Of a stretch of DNA of 64,000 nucleotides, positions 7,465 to 17,354 are shown in pieces. Source of the DNA: SZAS-3 sp964386785 (GTDB lineage Bacteria > Chlamydiota > Chlamydiia > Chlamydiales > JAAKFR01); NCBI GenBank assembly GCA_964386785.1, contig CAYLUD010000002.1, positions 13,689-77,688 on the forward strand, in the 5' to 3' direction. A program made the position numbers and the translations under genes. The stretch's first letter is position 1, and every line of letters begins with the position of its first letter. Below the pieces are notes generated by a model. That model had not been told where the DNA came from. It saw only the letters and a program-made list of their open reading frames with translations, and did not search any database.

Positions 7465-9813
7465 ATGCATCGTATTTTTTTTCTATTTTGCTTTCTATTT
7501 ACTTCCTTTTTATTTGCTGATATTTACGACACGAAAATTGTTTCGTCCATCGATTTTATTCCATGCAATGCTCATGCTGGTCAATCTTTTGATCGCAAAT
7601 CGACGCAGGCAAAATTATTGACTAAAGTCGGGGTTCCTTTTTCTCAAGACGACTTTGACCGGGATTTGAAGTGTCTTAGCGAAGAATTTTCTGTTGTGGA
7701 ACCCATTCTTGATGCAGATCCTAACGGGGTAGCTATTGTTCTGAGGTTATGGTTTAAACCTGTCATTCGAGATGTGGTCTTCTGTGGCAATAACCATGTC
7801 GCAACAAAAAAACTAAAAAAAGAATTAGAAATTTCTTCAGGGGCTACATACGATCAAGAAGGATTTCTCGAGGATTTCAATAAGTTGCGCCGTTTATATG
7901 TTAAGAAGGGATATTTTGAATCGCAACTCAGTTATTCTGTAGAGCATCATCCTGACTGCAATGAAGTTACTATCCATGTGGAAATTTTCGAAGGATTGGC
8001 TGGAAAAATCAATACGATTCACTTTTGTGGCGTTTCCCAGCAAGAAGAGTCCGATTTGAGAGAACTCATGATCTCAAAACCCTATAACTTCTTATTGAGT
8101 TGGTACATTGGTGGGGGCATTTATCATCCTGAAATGATTGAGCATGATCAAATGCAAGTTATCAATTTTTTCCAAAACTTGGGTTATGCCGATGCCATCG
8201 CTACGATTTCCTACGAACGAGATGATCACAATCGTTTAGCTCTTCAAGTCACTGTAGATCGAGGTGAGCTTTATACTATTGGTCACATGGCAATGCAGGG
8301 AAATACATTATTTTCCAATGCATGCTTATGGGATCAATTCCGATTTGGGCGTGGCAGCGTATTTTCGCCAGAATCCATTCGTCAAACAGTACAAAACATT
8401 ACCGACTTGTATGGATCTAACGGATACGTCGACGCATCTGTCGATATGCAACTCTCTCTTCGAGACGCAGAACCAGTCTATGATGTCTGCCTCGTTATAG
8501 AAGAAGGGGCGCAGTATCAAGTTGGTTTGATCAAAGTTTTTGGCAACGAATGCACTCGAACCGGCCTGATTCTGCATGAAAATTTGTTATGTCCAGGTGC
8601 TGTGTTTGACACTCGAAAATTAGAAGGCACAGAAACGCGACTAGCCAATACAGGGTATTTTAAGTCTGTCAACGTCTATGCAGTGAAATCTCAATATGAG
8701 GACCCCTTCTGCCCATCTCAATTCCGTGATGTATATGTGGAATTAGAAGAAGCTGATACTGGAAATGTAGGGTTATTCTTTGGATTTAGTTCTATTGAGC
8801 GTCTTTTTGGCGGTGTGGAAGTTTCAGAAATGAACTTTAATCTGGCTGGATTAGGCAGACTCATGGCAGATGGACCTGGAGCTATGAGAGGGGCTGGCGA
8901 ATATGCTCATTTCAAAGTCAATGTCGGGGATCGTCAAACGACATACTTGGCTCAGTGGACTAAGCCATATTTTCTAGATACCCCTTGGATTGTTGGGGTA
9001 GATCTCGAAAAGAGCAACAATCGGGTTCTCTCCCGGGCGTATGAAATTAAAACATACGGGGGATCCTGCCACGCCACCTACATTAAGAATGCGTTTCTTA
9101 AGTATAATTTCTATTATCGAGCGGACCATACCAGCACTGCTGTAAAAGGCAATCAATCTGCTTTATTAGAAACTGAAGGAGCGGAGTCTGGTTTGATTTC
9201 CGCAGTTGGTCTCAATCTGATCTACGACTCAACGAACAGTGCCCGTAAGCCTACGAATGGTTTTCGTTCGCGATTTGTATATGAGCTAGCCGGATTGGGA
9301 GGCAATTTTAGCTTTATGAAGTTCGCCTATCTGAATAGCTACTATTATCCTTTTTCTAAGAGAGGGACATTTAAATTACGTGCTGACCTACAATTTTTAC
9401 ACACCTATCGCACAACTACACCCGATGACCTTCCTCTAGGCGAACGTTTCTTCTTAGGTGGTGAGACTACTGTTCGAGGCTATAAGCCCTTTGTAATTGG
9501 TCCATTATATGGAAACCTAGAGCCTCGCGGGGGGGTCTCTTCGATTCTTGTTACAGAAGAATATCAACATAATCTCCTCAAAGCTCCCTGTTTGGATGGC
9601 TTTGTTTTCTTGGATGCCGGTATGATTACCATGAGCGAATTTACCCTCACGAATTATGCCGCAGCAGTCGGTCTAGGCATTCGAGTAGAGGCTATGAAAA
9701 ATGTGCCCATGATGTTAGGAGTTGGTTGGCCGATACATCCTGGTGTGCGTGCTAATGGTGAAAAAATCGATAACGCCCAGAGATTTTTCTTCTCAATGGG
9801 AGGAACTTTCTGA
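7465..9813 (+). CDS. bamA: Outer membrane assembly factor BamA (Omp85/YaeT)
   Basis: BamA inserts beta-barrel proteins into the outer membrane. The 782 aa protein starts with a clear signal peptide (MHRIFFLFCFLFTSFLFA). Residues about 20-430 form the POTRA repeats; FCGNNHVATKKLKKEL, MQGNTLFSN and VFGNECTRTGLILHENL are typical repeat beginnings. The rest is a 16-stranded barrel of the bacterial surface antigen family. The barrel-lumen motif VRGYKPF lies near residue 670, and the protein ends with a C-terminal Phe (FFFSMGGTF), the BAM recognition signal. The order bamA-skp-lpxD is conserved in Chlamydia (CT241-CT243) and widely in Gram-negatives. Promoter elements in the 105-bp gap after recR are not convincing. 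Confidence 0.95.
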   Translation: MHRIFFLFCFLFTSFLFADIYDTKIVSSIDFIPCNAHAGQSFDRKSTQAKLLTKVGVPFSQDDFDRDLKCLSEEFSVVEPILDADPNGVAIVLRLWFKPVIRDVVFCGNNHVATKKLKKELEISSGATYDQEGFLEDFNKLRRLYVKKGYFESQLSYSVEHHPDCNEVTIHVEIFEGLAGKINTIHFCGVSQQEESDLRELMISKPYNFLLSWYIGGGIYHPEMIEHDQMQVINFFQNLGYADAIATISYERDDHNRLALQVTVDRGELYTIGHMAMQGNTLFSNACLWDQFRFGRGSVFSPESIRQTVQNITDLYGSNGYVDASVDMQLSLRDAEPVYDVCLVIEEGAQYQVGLIKVFGNECTRTGLILHENLLCPGAVFDTRKLEGTETRLANTGYFKSVNVYAVKSQYEDPFCPSQFRDVYVELEEADTGNVGLFFGFSSIERLFGGVEVSEMNFNLAGLGRLMADGPGAMRGAGEYAHFKVNVGDRQTTYLAQWTKPYFLDTPWIVGVDLEKSNNRVLSRAYEIKTYGGSCHATYIKNAFLKYNFYYRADHTSTAVKGNQSALLETEGAESGLISAVGLNLIYDSTNSARKPTNGFRSRFVYELAGLGGNFSFMKFAYLNSYYYPFSKRGTFKLRADLQFLHTYRTTTPDDLPLGERFFLGGETTVRGYKPFVIGPLYGNLEPRGGVSSILVTEEYQHNLLKAPCLDGFVFLDAGMITMSEFTLTNYAAAVGLGIRVEAMKNVPMMLGVGWPIHPGVRANGEKIDNAQRFFFSMGGTF

Positions 9814-9844
9814 TATACCCACTTGTCTATTGTAAGGAGTCTGT

Positions 9845-10405
9845 ATGAAAAAATTATATGGTTTAGTGATATGTGTTCTTGTCTTAGTCTCAGGCTCTGC
9901 AGATGCAAAGGAGTTTAAATGTGGTTACGTAAATTTTCAAATGTGCCTTGAGCAATCCAAGCCAGGAAAAACAGAGCGGCAAAATTTTGAATCACTAAAA
10001 AACCAAATGCAACAAACTTTGGAAGCAACGAGTGCAGAATTAGAAAGTCTTGCAAAGCAAATTCAAGACCCTAATTACTTAGATTCTTTATCTCCCACAG
10101 CAGAGGATGAATTACGCGAAAAATTTTCGCAATTAAGCCAGGAATTTTCTCGTTATCAATCCCAGTACTATCAATTATTGAATCAAGCTAACTATAAAAT
10201 GTTTCAGTCTCTTCATCAGAAAGTTTCTGCCGCAGCAGATCATGTGCGAGAAAAAGATGACTTAGCCTTTATCCTAAATGAAGAATCTACCTTTTCCGTA
10301 TCTCCTTCCCTAGACGTCACCTCTAAAGTGGTTGTTGAAATGGATCGATTATATGACCTAGAACACACTGAGGAATCTACTAGTCAGAAAAAAGGAAAAG
10401 CCTAA
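9845..10405 (+). CDS. skp: Periplasmic chaperone Skp/OmpH
   Basis: Skp holds unfolded outer-membrane proteins in the periplasm on the way to BamA. The 186 aa protein has a signal peptide ending in SGSADA. Its mature start, [23 protein letters not shown], is the usual OmpH strand followed by long coiled-coil arms rich in Q/E/L/K (residues about 45-125). GFVN-like sequence at the mature N-terminus and C-terminal strands ([18 protein letters not shown]) complete the family pattern. An AAGGAG SD lies 8 bases before the ATG. It lies 31 bp after bamA and 1 bp before lpxD, so the three are one operon. Confidence 0.92.
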   Translation: MKKLYGLVICVLVLVSGSADAKEFKCGYVNFQMCLEQSKPGKTERQNFESLKNQMQQTLEATSAELESLAKQIQDPNYLDSLSPTAEDELREKFSQLSQEFSRYQSQYYQLLNQANYKMFQSLHQKVSAAADHVREKDDLAFILNEESTFSVSPSLDVTSKVVVEMDRLYDLEHTEESTSQKKGKA

Positions 10406-10406
10406 C

Positions 10407-11462
10407 ATGGTTAAACTGAGCGAAGTGGAGCGTTTATTAGGAGGAACTCTTATCGGAGATCCAAACTATGAGATTTCCGGGGTTGCTGACTTATTGACAG
10501 CTCAGCCTTACCAAGCAACATTTCTTGACAATCCTCGTTATAGGAAGTTAGTTGCATCTACGCGCGCAGGCCTTGTACTCATACATCCCTCGGCAAAAAT
10601 TAGCTCTGGGGATGGAAAGAACTGGTTGCTCACGCCTACTCCATCTTGTTCTTTTCAGAAGCTAATAGAGTTATTCCAGCCTCTCCATCCATCCACTTGC
10701 CAAGGCATTCATCCAACTGCCATAATCGATCCTTCCGCCACTCTAGAAAGTGAAGTCACCGTCGGACCTTATTGCACGATTGGAGCAAATGTCGTTATTA
10801 GAGCTCGTTGTCATATTGAAGCTGGGTGTCATATCGGTGCGGATGTCACCATAGGTATGGATAGTCATATCCATGCACGAGTGGTTATCGAATCCCGATC
10901 GAAGATTGGGGATCGGGTGATCATTCAACCAGGTGCTGTAATTGGATCGACTGGATTTGGATATCATACGAACAGTGAGGGTGAACATAAGGCCTATGCT
11001 CACCTAGGCTATGTGATTCTAGAAGATGATGTGGAAATTGGAGCCAATACGACGATTGACCGAGGGCGTTTTGATGCTACCATCATTGGCAAAGGGACGA
11101 AGATTGATAATTTAGTCCAAATTGGACATCAAGTACGCCTAGGCAAACATAATCTGATCGTTGCTCAGGTTGGGATAGCTGGATCTACATCTACTGGGAA
11201 CCATGTGGTTATGGGTGGACAGGTTGGTGTAGCAGGCCATCTCCATATTGGAGATCGGGTAATCATCGCTGCTTGTTCTGGAGTCAGTAAATCTCTTAAT
11301 GAACCTGATGTGTACTATGGATCTCCAGCCATGCCTAGCGCAGCATTCAAGCGTTTATTGTTTTCTCAAAGAAAGCTACCCAAACTATTGCAAAAGATGA
11401 ATCCAAAAAAAGAGGAAGAGGAAGAAGACGATTCCTCCCTATCCTCTTGTCTTCCTGAATAA
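10407..11462 (+). CDS. lpxD: UDP-3-O-(3-hydroxyacyl)glucosamine N-acyltransferase LpxD
   Basis: Third step of lipid A synthesis: N-acylation of UDP-3-O-acylglucosamine. The 351 aa protein has the LpxD N-terminal uridine-binding domain (residues 1-100) and then a left-handed beta-helix of hexapeptide repeats (about 105-310), such as [20 protein letters not shown]. The catalytic-His motif VQIGHQ is near residue 245. The C-terminal helical extension is unusually acidic ([11 protein letters not shown]). It follows skp by one base. A hairpin with a 9-bp stem lies 33 bp after the stop and may end the operon. Confidence 0.96.
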   Translation: MVKLSEVERLLGGTLIGDPNYEISGVADLLTAQPYQATFLDNPRYRKLVASTRAGLVLIHPSAKISSGDGKNWLLTPTPSCSFQKLIELFQPLHPSTCQGIHPTAIIDPSATLESEVTVGPYCTIGANVVIRARCHIEAGCHIGADVTIGMDSHIHARVVIESRSKIGDRVIIQPGAVIGSTGFGYHTNSEGEHKAYAHLGYVILEDDVEIGANTTIDRGRFDATIIGKGTKIDNLVQIGHQVRLGKHNLIVAQVGIAGSTSTGNHVVMGGQVGVAGHLHIGDRVIIAACSGVSKSLNEPDVYYGSPAMPSAAFKRLLFSQRKLPKLLQKMNPKKEEEEEDDSSLSSCLPE

Positions 11463-11495
11463 CGCAGGAGATTCATTTCTCTGTCTGTAAGCGCA

Positions 11496-11517
11496 GGGCC
11501 TTCTTATCAGAAGGCCC
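11496..11517 (+). terminator. Terminator-like hairpin after lpxD
   Basis: A perfect 9-bp stem (GGGCCTTCT / AGAAGGCCC) with a TATC loop. It is followed by an AT-rich stretch rather than a pure T run, so termination may be partial. It is placed 33 bp after the end of the bamA-skp-lpxD operon. Confidence 0.6.
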
Positions 11518-11552
11518 TATATATGAAAATACCCGATGACTAGCTAAGACAA

Positions 11553-11600
11553 CGCCGCTTTGACATAAGAAGTCATGATGCAAGCTTTGCGGATGCAAAC
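11553..11600. repeat. Dispersed 48-bp repeat, copy A
   Basis: 40 of 48 bases match a second copy at 42481-42528. The shared core includes TTTGACATAAGAA and ends GGATGCAAAC. Read leftwards, both copies encode the same short end, FASxKxAS followed by a stop, so they may be remnants of the 3' end of one decayed mobile gene. The rest of 11463-11725 shows no convincing gene. Confidence 0.5.
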
Positions 11601-11725
11601 GCAAAATAGTTCGGTAATTTTTGATTCGTCCATATCTAGAGCCCTTTGGGATCTTGTTTTTTTTTGCAAAACAAAAATTTTATTCCAAAAGGTGCTCTTT
11701 TTCAAGAAATTAGCATTCTCTTACG

Positions 11726-12121
11726 TCAAACAACTAGCGTACATCCACCCTTCGTTACTAGGAAGGGCAACACTACAGCAGCAACTGGTGTAGTAACAAG
11801 GATGATTGTTTGGTAGGCTACTGCTTCGCCTACTTCTTTTAGTGTCGATTGGCTCGTCCCTAGCTTATAGGGACATATCAATTGGATCAATCCAGTCACT
11901 CCAAATGCTGCTCCGATGTATATGACAAACCCCCCTAAATTGGGAGCACGCTGGAGGAAAGATAGCCCATGGGTAATCGACAAGTAACTCAAATAGCCGC
12001 TGAGTGCAGCCAGAATCATGGAAGCCAATACATACAACGCAAGATTTTTATACCCACACATTTTAGTTACTTCGTTACCGGCTTGGGAATTTCCCTGAGA
12101 GGAAGACGTTCGGTGGACCAT
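11726..12121 (-). CDS. Small multi-pass membrane protein, possible inclusion-membrane type
   Basis: Unrecognised 131 aa protein. After a polar N-terminus of about 25 residues (Ser/Gln/Asn rich), it has hydrophobic segments near residues 27-48 (LALYVLASMILAALSGYLSY), 60-80 (GGFVIYIGAAFGVTGLIQLI) and 100-121 (TIILVTTPVAAVVLPFLVT). A short soluble N-terminus plus a compact hydrophobic block recalls chlamydial inclusion membrane proteins, but three segments is not the classical bilobed pair. No signal peptide. The upstream DNA is AT-rich and no clear SD precedes the ATG at 12121; Met21 is an alternative start. It is read towards the lpxD terminator and lies in the lineage-specific interval between lpxD and glgP. 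Confidence 0.5.
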   Translation of the reverse strand: MVHRTSSSQGNSQAGNEVTKMCGYKNLALYVLASMILAALSGYLSYLSITHGLSFLQRAPNLGGFVIYIGAAFGVTGLIQLICPYKLGTSQSTLKEVGEAVAYQTIILVTTPVAAVVLPFLVTKGGCTLVV

Positions 12122-12327
12122 ATCTAAAACCTTATTTTTTATTTAATGGGAATGAATTCTATTCAGGATATGATAGAATAAAAATAGTTTTTTTTGCCAG
12201 CACGACGTGGGCTCTAGTTAATCATTTTTATTAAAAAGATTTTAACTTAAAAAAACACGTTGATTTCAATCAATTAACGGTTCATCATTCTCTTTTTTTC
12301 AAATTAAAAATCTGTTTCAAATTCTAT

Positions 12328-14760
12328 ATGACCGCTGTCTCAACAAACTTAGCCTATTTTTGTGAAAATCCACTATCCAATTTGCCAAAAGCCGAGCAAG
12401 AGGTGATCAATAAATGCATGGGATTGCGTAGAGCTATTCCAAACCCTTTATTACATACATGTGGGTCTCATCATTACTACATCCCGAATGGTCATTCAAG
12501 AGCTACTACGAAGCCTACTGATACGACATCTCACGTAATGCCTGCATCTAAACCCGTCTACATCATACGGAATTTTTCTGTGAGTGGCCTGTCTTGTCCC
12601 ATTATTCGCGTACCACAAGTCTTTGCTGAAGCGCTCTCAAAATTTCTTCCAGACTCTCCGCTTCCCAAGTTTTGCGAAACCGTGAGCATACCACTGTATG
12701 CTCACGGTTTGATTTTGGGAGTTTGGGCGTCTATGGATACGATGCAAAAAATTTATAACGGTATTCTCAAAAGCATTCAGCTCCAGCGTCAGCCTAATGA
12801 AGGGTTATATAATGAGATAGCAGCATACGCACAGAAACATAAAAATATGGACACAGCTCCCACGCCCAGGGTAACACACCTACTGTATGCTCTAAGCTCT
12901 TTAATGATGCGGAAGGTAGACGCTGCATTCATTCTTGATCCGCCCCAATCAACCACATTTCCGAAAAAACTGGTCGAAGCTTATGCTTTGCTGAAAGAAT
13001 TATTACCTCATATACGGGAAAATATCAATAGCTTACATGACTGTTTAAAACAGTTTCAAAATATAAAAACCGCATTGTCAACAAAAAAAAACGAAACAAT
13101 CTACCGGATTCACATAAAAAATAATGAAATGGCTCTTTGTTACGCGGAATTGCAAATCAAGTATCTTTCTTCCTTTATGGATGTATTACAAGTTTTACAA
13201 AATGAGCCTATAGAAAATGGCCTTTCCCTTTTTTGTCTTGATTTATCTACGTTATGCAACACTGCTGATGTGGGTGGTATGCAATGCTTCTTTTCCACTC
13301 TTCCGTGGATCTTAGAAGCTTATATTGAAATGATTCCCGATATAAAAAAACCTTACTACGAGAATTTTTATAAAGAACTAACGCAATCTACTATCCATAC
13401 AGCTCCCCAGACAGCTGTTTCTAAAAAGAAATCGCGTAGGAGTTCCCAACATGATACCCAAAACAAAGTTACTACTGACTACCATGCTTGCTTTTTACGT
13501 TCTTTACTCATTGCTGCTTGTGTTAACGCTCGTCTGGATGAATTCGCAACAGAGCTTTGGAATTGCCCTATCATTACTGTGGAATGGCTAGACGAGCGTC
13601 ATGCAGAGATAATCAGCTTACTCTTATTCAACACGATATCGTGTCAAAGTATATCCGCTGAAATCGATCGTCTTCTGATTCAGAATAAGAATTCTTTTTT
13701 ACACAATCATATATTCACAGTACACTCGCTCATAAAAGCCATCGGATTTCAACTTCAATTTCTTGAAGGTCTCCCTCTCTCTGCTGATCACCCTTTTCAA
13801 CCACTGATAGACAACCTGTATCGTGGATTACAAAATGAATTCACGTTTCAAATCTTTCATACTACATATTCTGTAGCGCAAATTAGGCATGAGCTCCATA
13901 AACTGGAACAACAGGAGGCTTATGCGTCGAAAATCCCTTTCTCTTCCGCTTCTCTAAAAGACCTTTCTCTTTTGATTGTGAGCTGGGCTCCTCTATTTAC
14001 TTTTTTTCCTTGGTACTCTGCATTGTATTCAAAAGAAGTATGGCTAGAAATGGTGCAGCAATGCTCTCCTGAGCAAGCGCAAGAGCTGTTCGATCAGAGA
14101 GACCACGCTCTGCTACAAACCGTGCAAAATATACATGACGTAGTGTCGATTCTTTCGAGTCTTACTGGTATATGTTTCGATGTCGATAATTTTTCTAACA
14201 TATTTACTATGCTAGTTCATACGTCCAGAAATGCAGAAGAAGCGCTCCCTACCAGCTCTATCCCTGAAGAGTTAGATATAGAGCCAGAACAGGCAGCGGA
14301 TTTAGTTGCTTCTTTTATTCCCAATGAGACACAAAGACCCATACAAACAAGCCCTCCCTCCGTTTCTCCTGCTAAAAATGGGCGTCGTAATCTAAAGCAA
14401 GGTGGCGAATCGTCGCACTCTGTTTCTTATCTTGAAGAAACACCTAAATCTCGTATTCCGCCTACATGGAAAGAGGTGGAGACTACAATACGTAGTCTAA
14501 CAACAAGAAAAAGTGCGGTAGAGACATCTGCACTAAACAAAACCTTTTCGGATCTTCATGCTACAATCGGTGATAGATCGAGACATACAGAAATATCCAT
14601 TCCCATACAACCGAAACCTGAATTTAATGGTAAAACCACATTAAAACTCATGTTGCCAATGCACTCAGCCCATACCTCTAGCGCCACCATAAACAGCGCG
14701 CTAAAAAACGGCATTACGGGATTGTTCAAACCACAGATCCCTTCTAAAAAAATGAAATAA
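12328..14760 (+). CDS. Uncharacterised 810 aa protein, candidate secreted effector
   Basis: No family recognised. The 810 aa protein is soluble and mostly helical, with no signal peptide or membrane segment. Residues 1-90 are polar (Ser/Thr/Asn/His) and could be a type III secretion signal. Residues about 90-640 are helical with many Leu/Ile/His/Cys. There is a basic stretch near 365-375 (SKKKSRRSSQHD). The last 170 residues are low-complexity, Ser/Pro/Thr/Lys rich, and end with a basic tail (KPQIPSKKMK). It stands alone after a 206-bp AT-rich spacer with poor SD. In C. trachomatis the place between lpxD and glgP holds pdhABC instead, so this gene is in a variable spot. Composition fits a chlamydial effector, but that is inference only. 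Confidence 0.6.
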   Translation: MTAVSTNLAYFCENPLSNLPKAEQEVINKCMGLRRAIPNPLLHTCGSHHYYIPNGHSRATTKPTDTTSHVMPASKPVYIIRNFSVSGLSCPIIRVPQVFAEALSKFLPDSPLPKFCETVSIPLYAHGLILGVWASMDTMQKIYNGILKSIQLQRQPNEGLYNEIAAYAQKHKNMDTAPTPRVTHLLYALSSLMMRKVDAAFILDPPQSTTFPKKLVEAYALLKELLPHIRENINSLHDCLKQFQNIKTALSTKKNETIYRIHIKNNEMALCYAELQIKYLSSFMDVLQVLQNEPIENGLSLFCLDLSTLCNTADVGGMQCFFSTLPWILEAYIEMIPDIKKPYYENFYKELTQSTIHTAPQTAVSKKKSRRSSQHDTQNKVTTDYHACFLRSLLIAACVNARLDEFATELWNCPIITVEWLDERHAEIISLLLFNTISCQSISAEIDRLLIQNKNSFLHNHIFTVHSLIKAIGFQLQFLEGLPLSADHPFQPLIDNLYRGLQNEFTFQIFHTTYSVAQIRHELHKLEQQEAYASKIPFSSASLKDLSLLIVSWAPLFTFFPWYSALYSKEVWLEMVQQCSPEQAQELFDQRDHALLQTVQNIHDVVSILSSLTGICFDVDNFSNIFTMLVHTSRNAEEALPTSSIPEELDIEPEQAADLVASFIPNETQRPIQTSPPSVSPAKNGRRNLKQGGESSHSVSYLEETPKSRIPPTWKEVETTIRSLTTRKSAVETSALNKTFSDLHATIGDRSRHTEISIPIQPKPEFNGKTTLKLMLPMHSAHTSSATINSALKNGITGLFKPQIPSKKMK
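12677..12710. repeat. Perfect 14-bp inverted repeat inside the 810 aa gene
   Basis: Left arm 12677-12690, 6-base loop CCACTG, right arm 12697-12710; the arms are fully complementary (AAACCGTGAGCATA). It is translated in frame as part of ETVSIPLYAHGL. A similar 14-bp palindrome lies in the giant gene at 58354-58385. Confidence 0.7.
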
Positions 14761-14825
14761 CGCAACCATCTTATTGCTTGTATCCGTTACCTATCAGGTT
14801 GTAGTATTTCAGATAGTGACCTACA

Positions 14826-17279
14826 TCACAAGAACCAGATATCATTCGCATATTCCATAATGGTTCGGTCACTTGAAAAAGCACCCATTGATGCAATATT
14901 TTTAATTACCTTTTTAATCCATGTTGTTTTGTCCTGAAAAGACTGACTAACCAACTCTTGTGTTTGCATATACGAAACAAAGTCGGCACAAAGATAATAC
15001 TCATCGCCACCTTCTAAAATGGAGTGCACAATAGGCTGAAATAAGGCCTTATCTCCAGCGCTAAACCACCCCCCTGAGATCATATCTAGGATACGGTGAA
15101 GATCTGCATTCTGGTTATAGATGTCCCGTGGATTATATCCACGCTGACGCCACTGCTCAATCTCTTCTGTTTTTAATCCAAAAATAAAGATATTTTCTTC
15201 CCCTACTTCTTCTAATATTTCGATATTAGCTCCATCTAAGGTGCCAATTGTAAGAGCTCCATTCAATGCAAACTTCATATTTCCTGTACCTGAAGCCTCT
15301 GTGCCTGCGGTAGAAATTTGTTCTGAAAGATCTGCTGCTGGAATAATTTTTTCTGCTAATGTCACACGATAATTCGGCAGAAAAAAAACTTGCAACTTCC
15401 CTTTGGTATGAGGGTCTCGATTCACTTGTTCAGCTACAGCATGGATCAGTTTAATGATGAGTTTTGCGAGGAAATAACCAGGAGCTGCCTTACCAGAAAA
15501 TAGCACTGTTCTCGGAGTAACATACGCCGTAGGATCATCTTTAATCCGATTGTAGAGATGAATTACATGAAACACATTTAATAGTTGTCGTTTGTATTCA
15601 TGAATGCGCTTCACCTGACAATCAAATAAAGAGTCCAAGTCTACTGCAACCCCTCCAATGGAATATAGGACCTGAGATAGGTGTTTTTTATTCGCTTTCT
15701 TGACTTCCCATAGGGCTTGATGTAGCTCGGGATCCTCCATAAACTCTTCCAGTTTGTGTAACTGATAGAGATCTGTTACCCAACCCGAACCAATTCGTTG
15801 ATCGATCAGATGAGCCAGCTGTGGATTACAACACTTCAACCAGCGTCTCGGCGTAATTCCATTGGTTTTATTGACAAATTTATCTTTTTGCATCAGATAA
15901 AACTCATGAAAGACCGTGTCTTGCAATAATTTACTGTGCAGTTTAGATACTCCGTTTACGCGATGAGACCCGACGATAGATAGGTACGCCATATTCACTT
16001 TTTTTGGCGTACTTTCTTCGATTAGGGAGAGTTTTCGTAATTTATTTTCATCTCCTGGATAGCTGGAATGCACTTCTAATAGCCATCGACGGTTGATTTC
16101 ATAGATGATTTGCACATGTCGGGGTAAAACATGCTCTAATAGAGGAATGGTCCATCGTTCCATGGCCTCAGGCAAAATCGTGTGATTGGTATATGAAAAG
16201 GTAGCCTGCGTGATTCTCCAGGCCTGATCCCACTGCATCCCCTCTTTATCCACTAGTAAGCGCATTAATTCTGCAATGGCAAGTGCTGGATGGGTATCAT
16301 TTAATTGAATCGCTACTTTATCTGCAAACTGGTCTAGATGTGTATGACGTTTCTTATAACGGCGTAAGATGTCTTGAATCGTAGCAGAAACCAAAAAATA
16401 CTCTTGTTTTAAGCGTAATTCTTTACCTTCAAATATATTATCATTGGGATACAGGACCCTCGAAATATTTTCGGTAATTGCAATATCTTCGATAGCACGT
16501 ACATAGTCGCCATGATTGAAATACGTAAAATCAAATCCACGGGCAGATTTAGCTTGCCATAAGCGCAATGTGTTGACTGTATCATTTGCGTACCCGGGAA
16601 TCGGGGTGTCATTCGCTACTGCGATAACTTCAGCAGTATCTAACCACTGGCAATGGAGTTGTCCATTCCCATTCTTGTATTGCATTACATGTCCATAAAA
16701 CTGTATGGGATAGAGATACTCACTTCTACACAGTTCCCATGGGTTACCATACCGTAACCAGTTATCGGGTTTTTCTATCTGGTACCCATCTTCAATACGT
16801 TGCGTAAAAATACCGAAGTCGTAACGGATTCCATATCCATAACCAGGAATCCCCAGCGTGGCCATGGAATCTAGAAAACAGGCTGCTAAGCGCCCTAATC
16901 CTCCATTACCAAGCCCTGCATCATATTCAATTTCACATAACTCCTCTAAGTCCAGTCCAATATCATGGAGTGCCTTACGACAGTTTTCTACGATACCTAG
17001 GTTGACCAAGCTATTCTCCAAGGTACGACCCATAAGAAATTCCATAGAAATGTAGTATACTCTTCGTACATCGGCATCATAGTATTGCTGTTGCGTCTTA
17101 ATCCAACGGCCGATCAATTGATCACGTACCGCATAGGCAACAGCATAAAATAGATCCCGTTTCGTAGCTGTATACTGATCCTTGCCGATCGTATAATAGA
17201 GATGTTCTATGATGGATTGTTTCAGGTAACGAGCATCCCCACGTAGATGCTCCTGACTTTCAAGAGTAAACTCAGGCAT
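14826..17279 (-). CDS. glgP: Glycogen phosphorylase
   Basis: Releases glucose-1-phosphate from glycogen or maltodextrin (GT35, PLP-dependent). The 817 aa length is normal. The PLP-lysine motif EASGTGNMKFALNGALTIGTLDGANIEI-type block is present near residues 660-690. Also visible are the N-terminal YYISMEFLMGRTLENSLVNLG, the GNGGLGRLAACFLDS stretch that lines the active site, and VKRIHEYKRQLLN. With malQ and glgX in the window it completes the phosphorolytic route. It is transcribed alone, with a poly-A-rich leader upstream. Chlamydia has the same gene (CT248). Confidence 0.97.
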   Translation of the reverse strand: MPEFTLESQEHLRGDARYLKQSIIEHLYYTIGKDQYTATKRDLFYAVAYAVRDQLIGRWIKTQQQYYDADVRRVYYISMEFLMGRTLENSLVNLGIVENCRKALHDIGLDLEELCEIEYDAGLGNGGLGRLAACFLDSMATLGIPGYGYGIRYDFGIFTQRIEDGYQIEKPDNWLRYGNPWELCRSEYLYPIQFYGHVMQYKNGNGQLHCQWLDTAEVIAVANDTPIPGYANDTVNTLRLWQAKSARGFDFTYFNHGDYVRAIEDIAITENISRVLYPNDNIFEGKELRLKQEYFLVSATIQDILRRYKKRHTHLDQFADKVAIQLNDTHPALAIAELMRLLVDKEGMQWDQAWRITQATFSYTNHTILPEAMERWTIPLLEHVLPRHVQIIYEINRRWLLEVHSSYPGDENKLRKLSLIEESTPKKVNMAYLSIVGSHRVNGVSKLHSKLLQDTVFHEFYLMQKDKFVNKTNGITPRRWLKCCNPQLAHLIDQRIGSGWVTDLYQLHKLEEFMEDPELHQALWEVKKANKKHLSQVLYSIGGVAVDLDSLFDCQVKRIHEYKRQLLNVFHVIHLYNRIKDDPTAYVTPRTVLFSGKAAPGYFLAKLIIKLIHAVAEQVNRDPHTKGKLQVFFLPNYRVTLAEKIIPAADLSEQISTAGTEASGTGNMKFALNGALTIGTLDGANIEILEEVGEENIFIFGLKTEEIEQWRQRGYNPRDIYNQNADLHRILDMISGGWFSAGDKALFQPIVHSILEGGDEYYLCADFVSYMQTQELVSQSFQDKTTWIKKVIKNIASMGAFSSDRTIMEYANDIWFL

Positions 17280-17354
17280 GTCGTTCGACCTCCCCCTCTC
17301 CCTAGCCTACTGACCTAGCATACAGGTTGTCAAAAAAAAAATAGACAACGAAAC

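Noticed and set aside
11575..11793. Plus-strand 72 aa frame downstream of lpxD
   Set aside because: It has no SD, starts within the dispersed repeat and overlaps the membrane-protein gene on the other strand.
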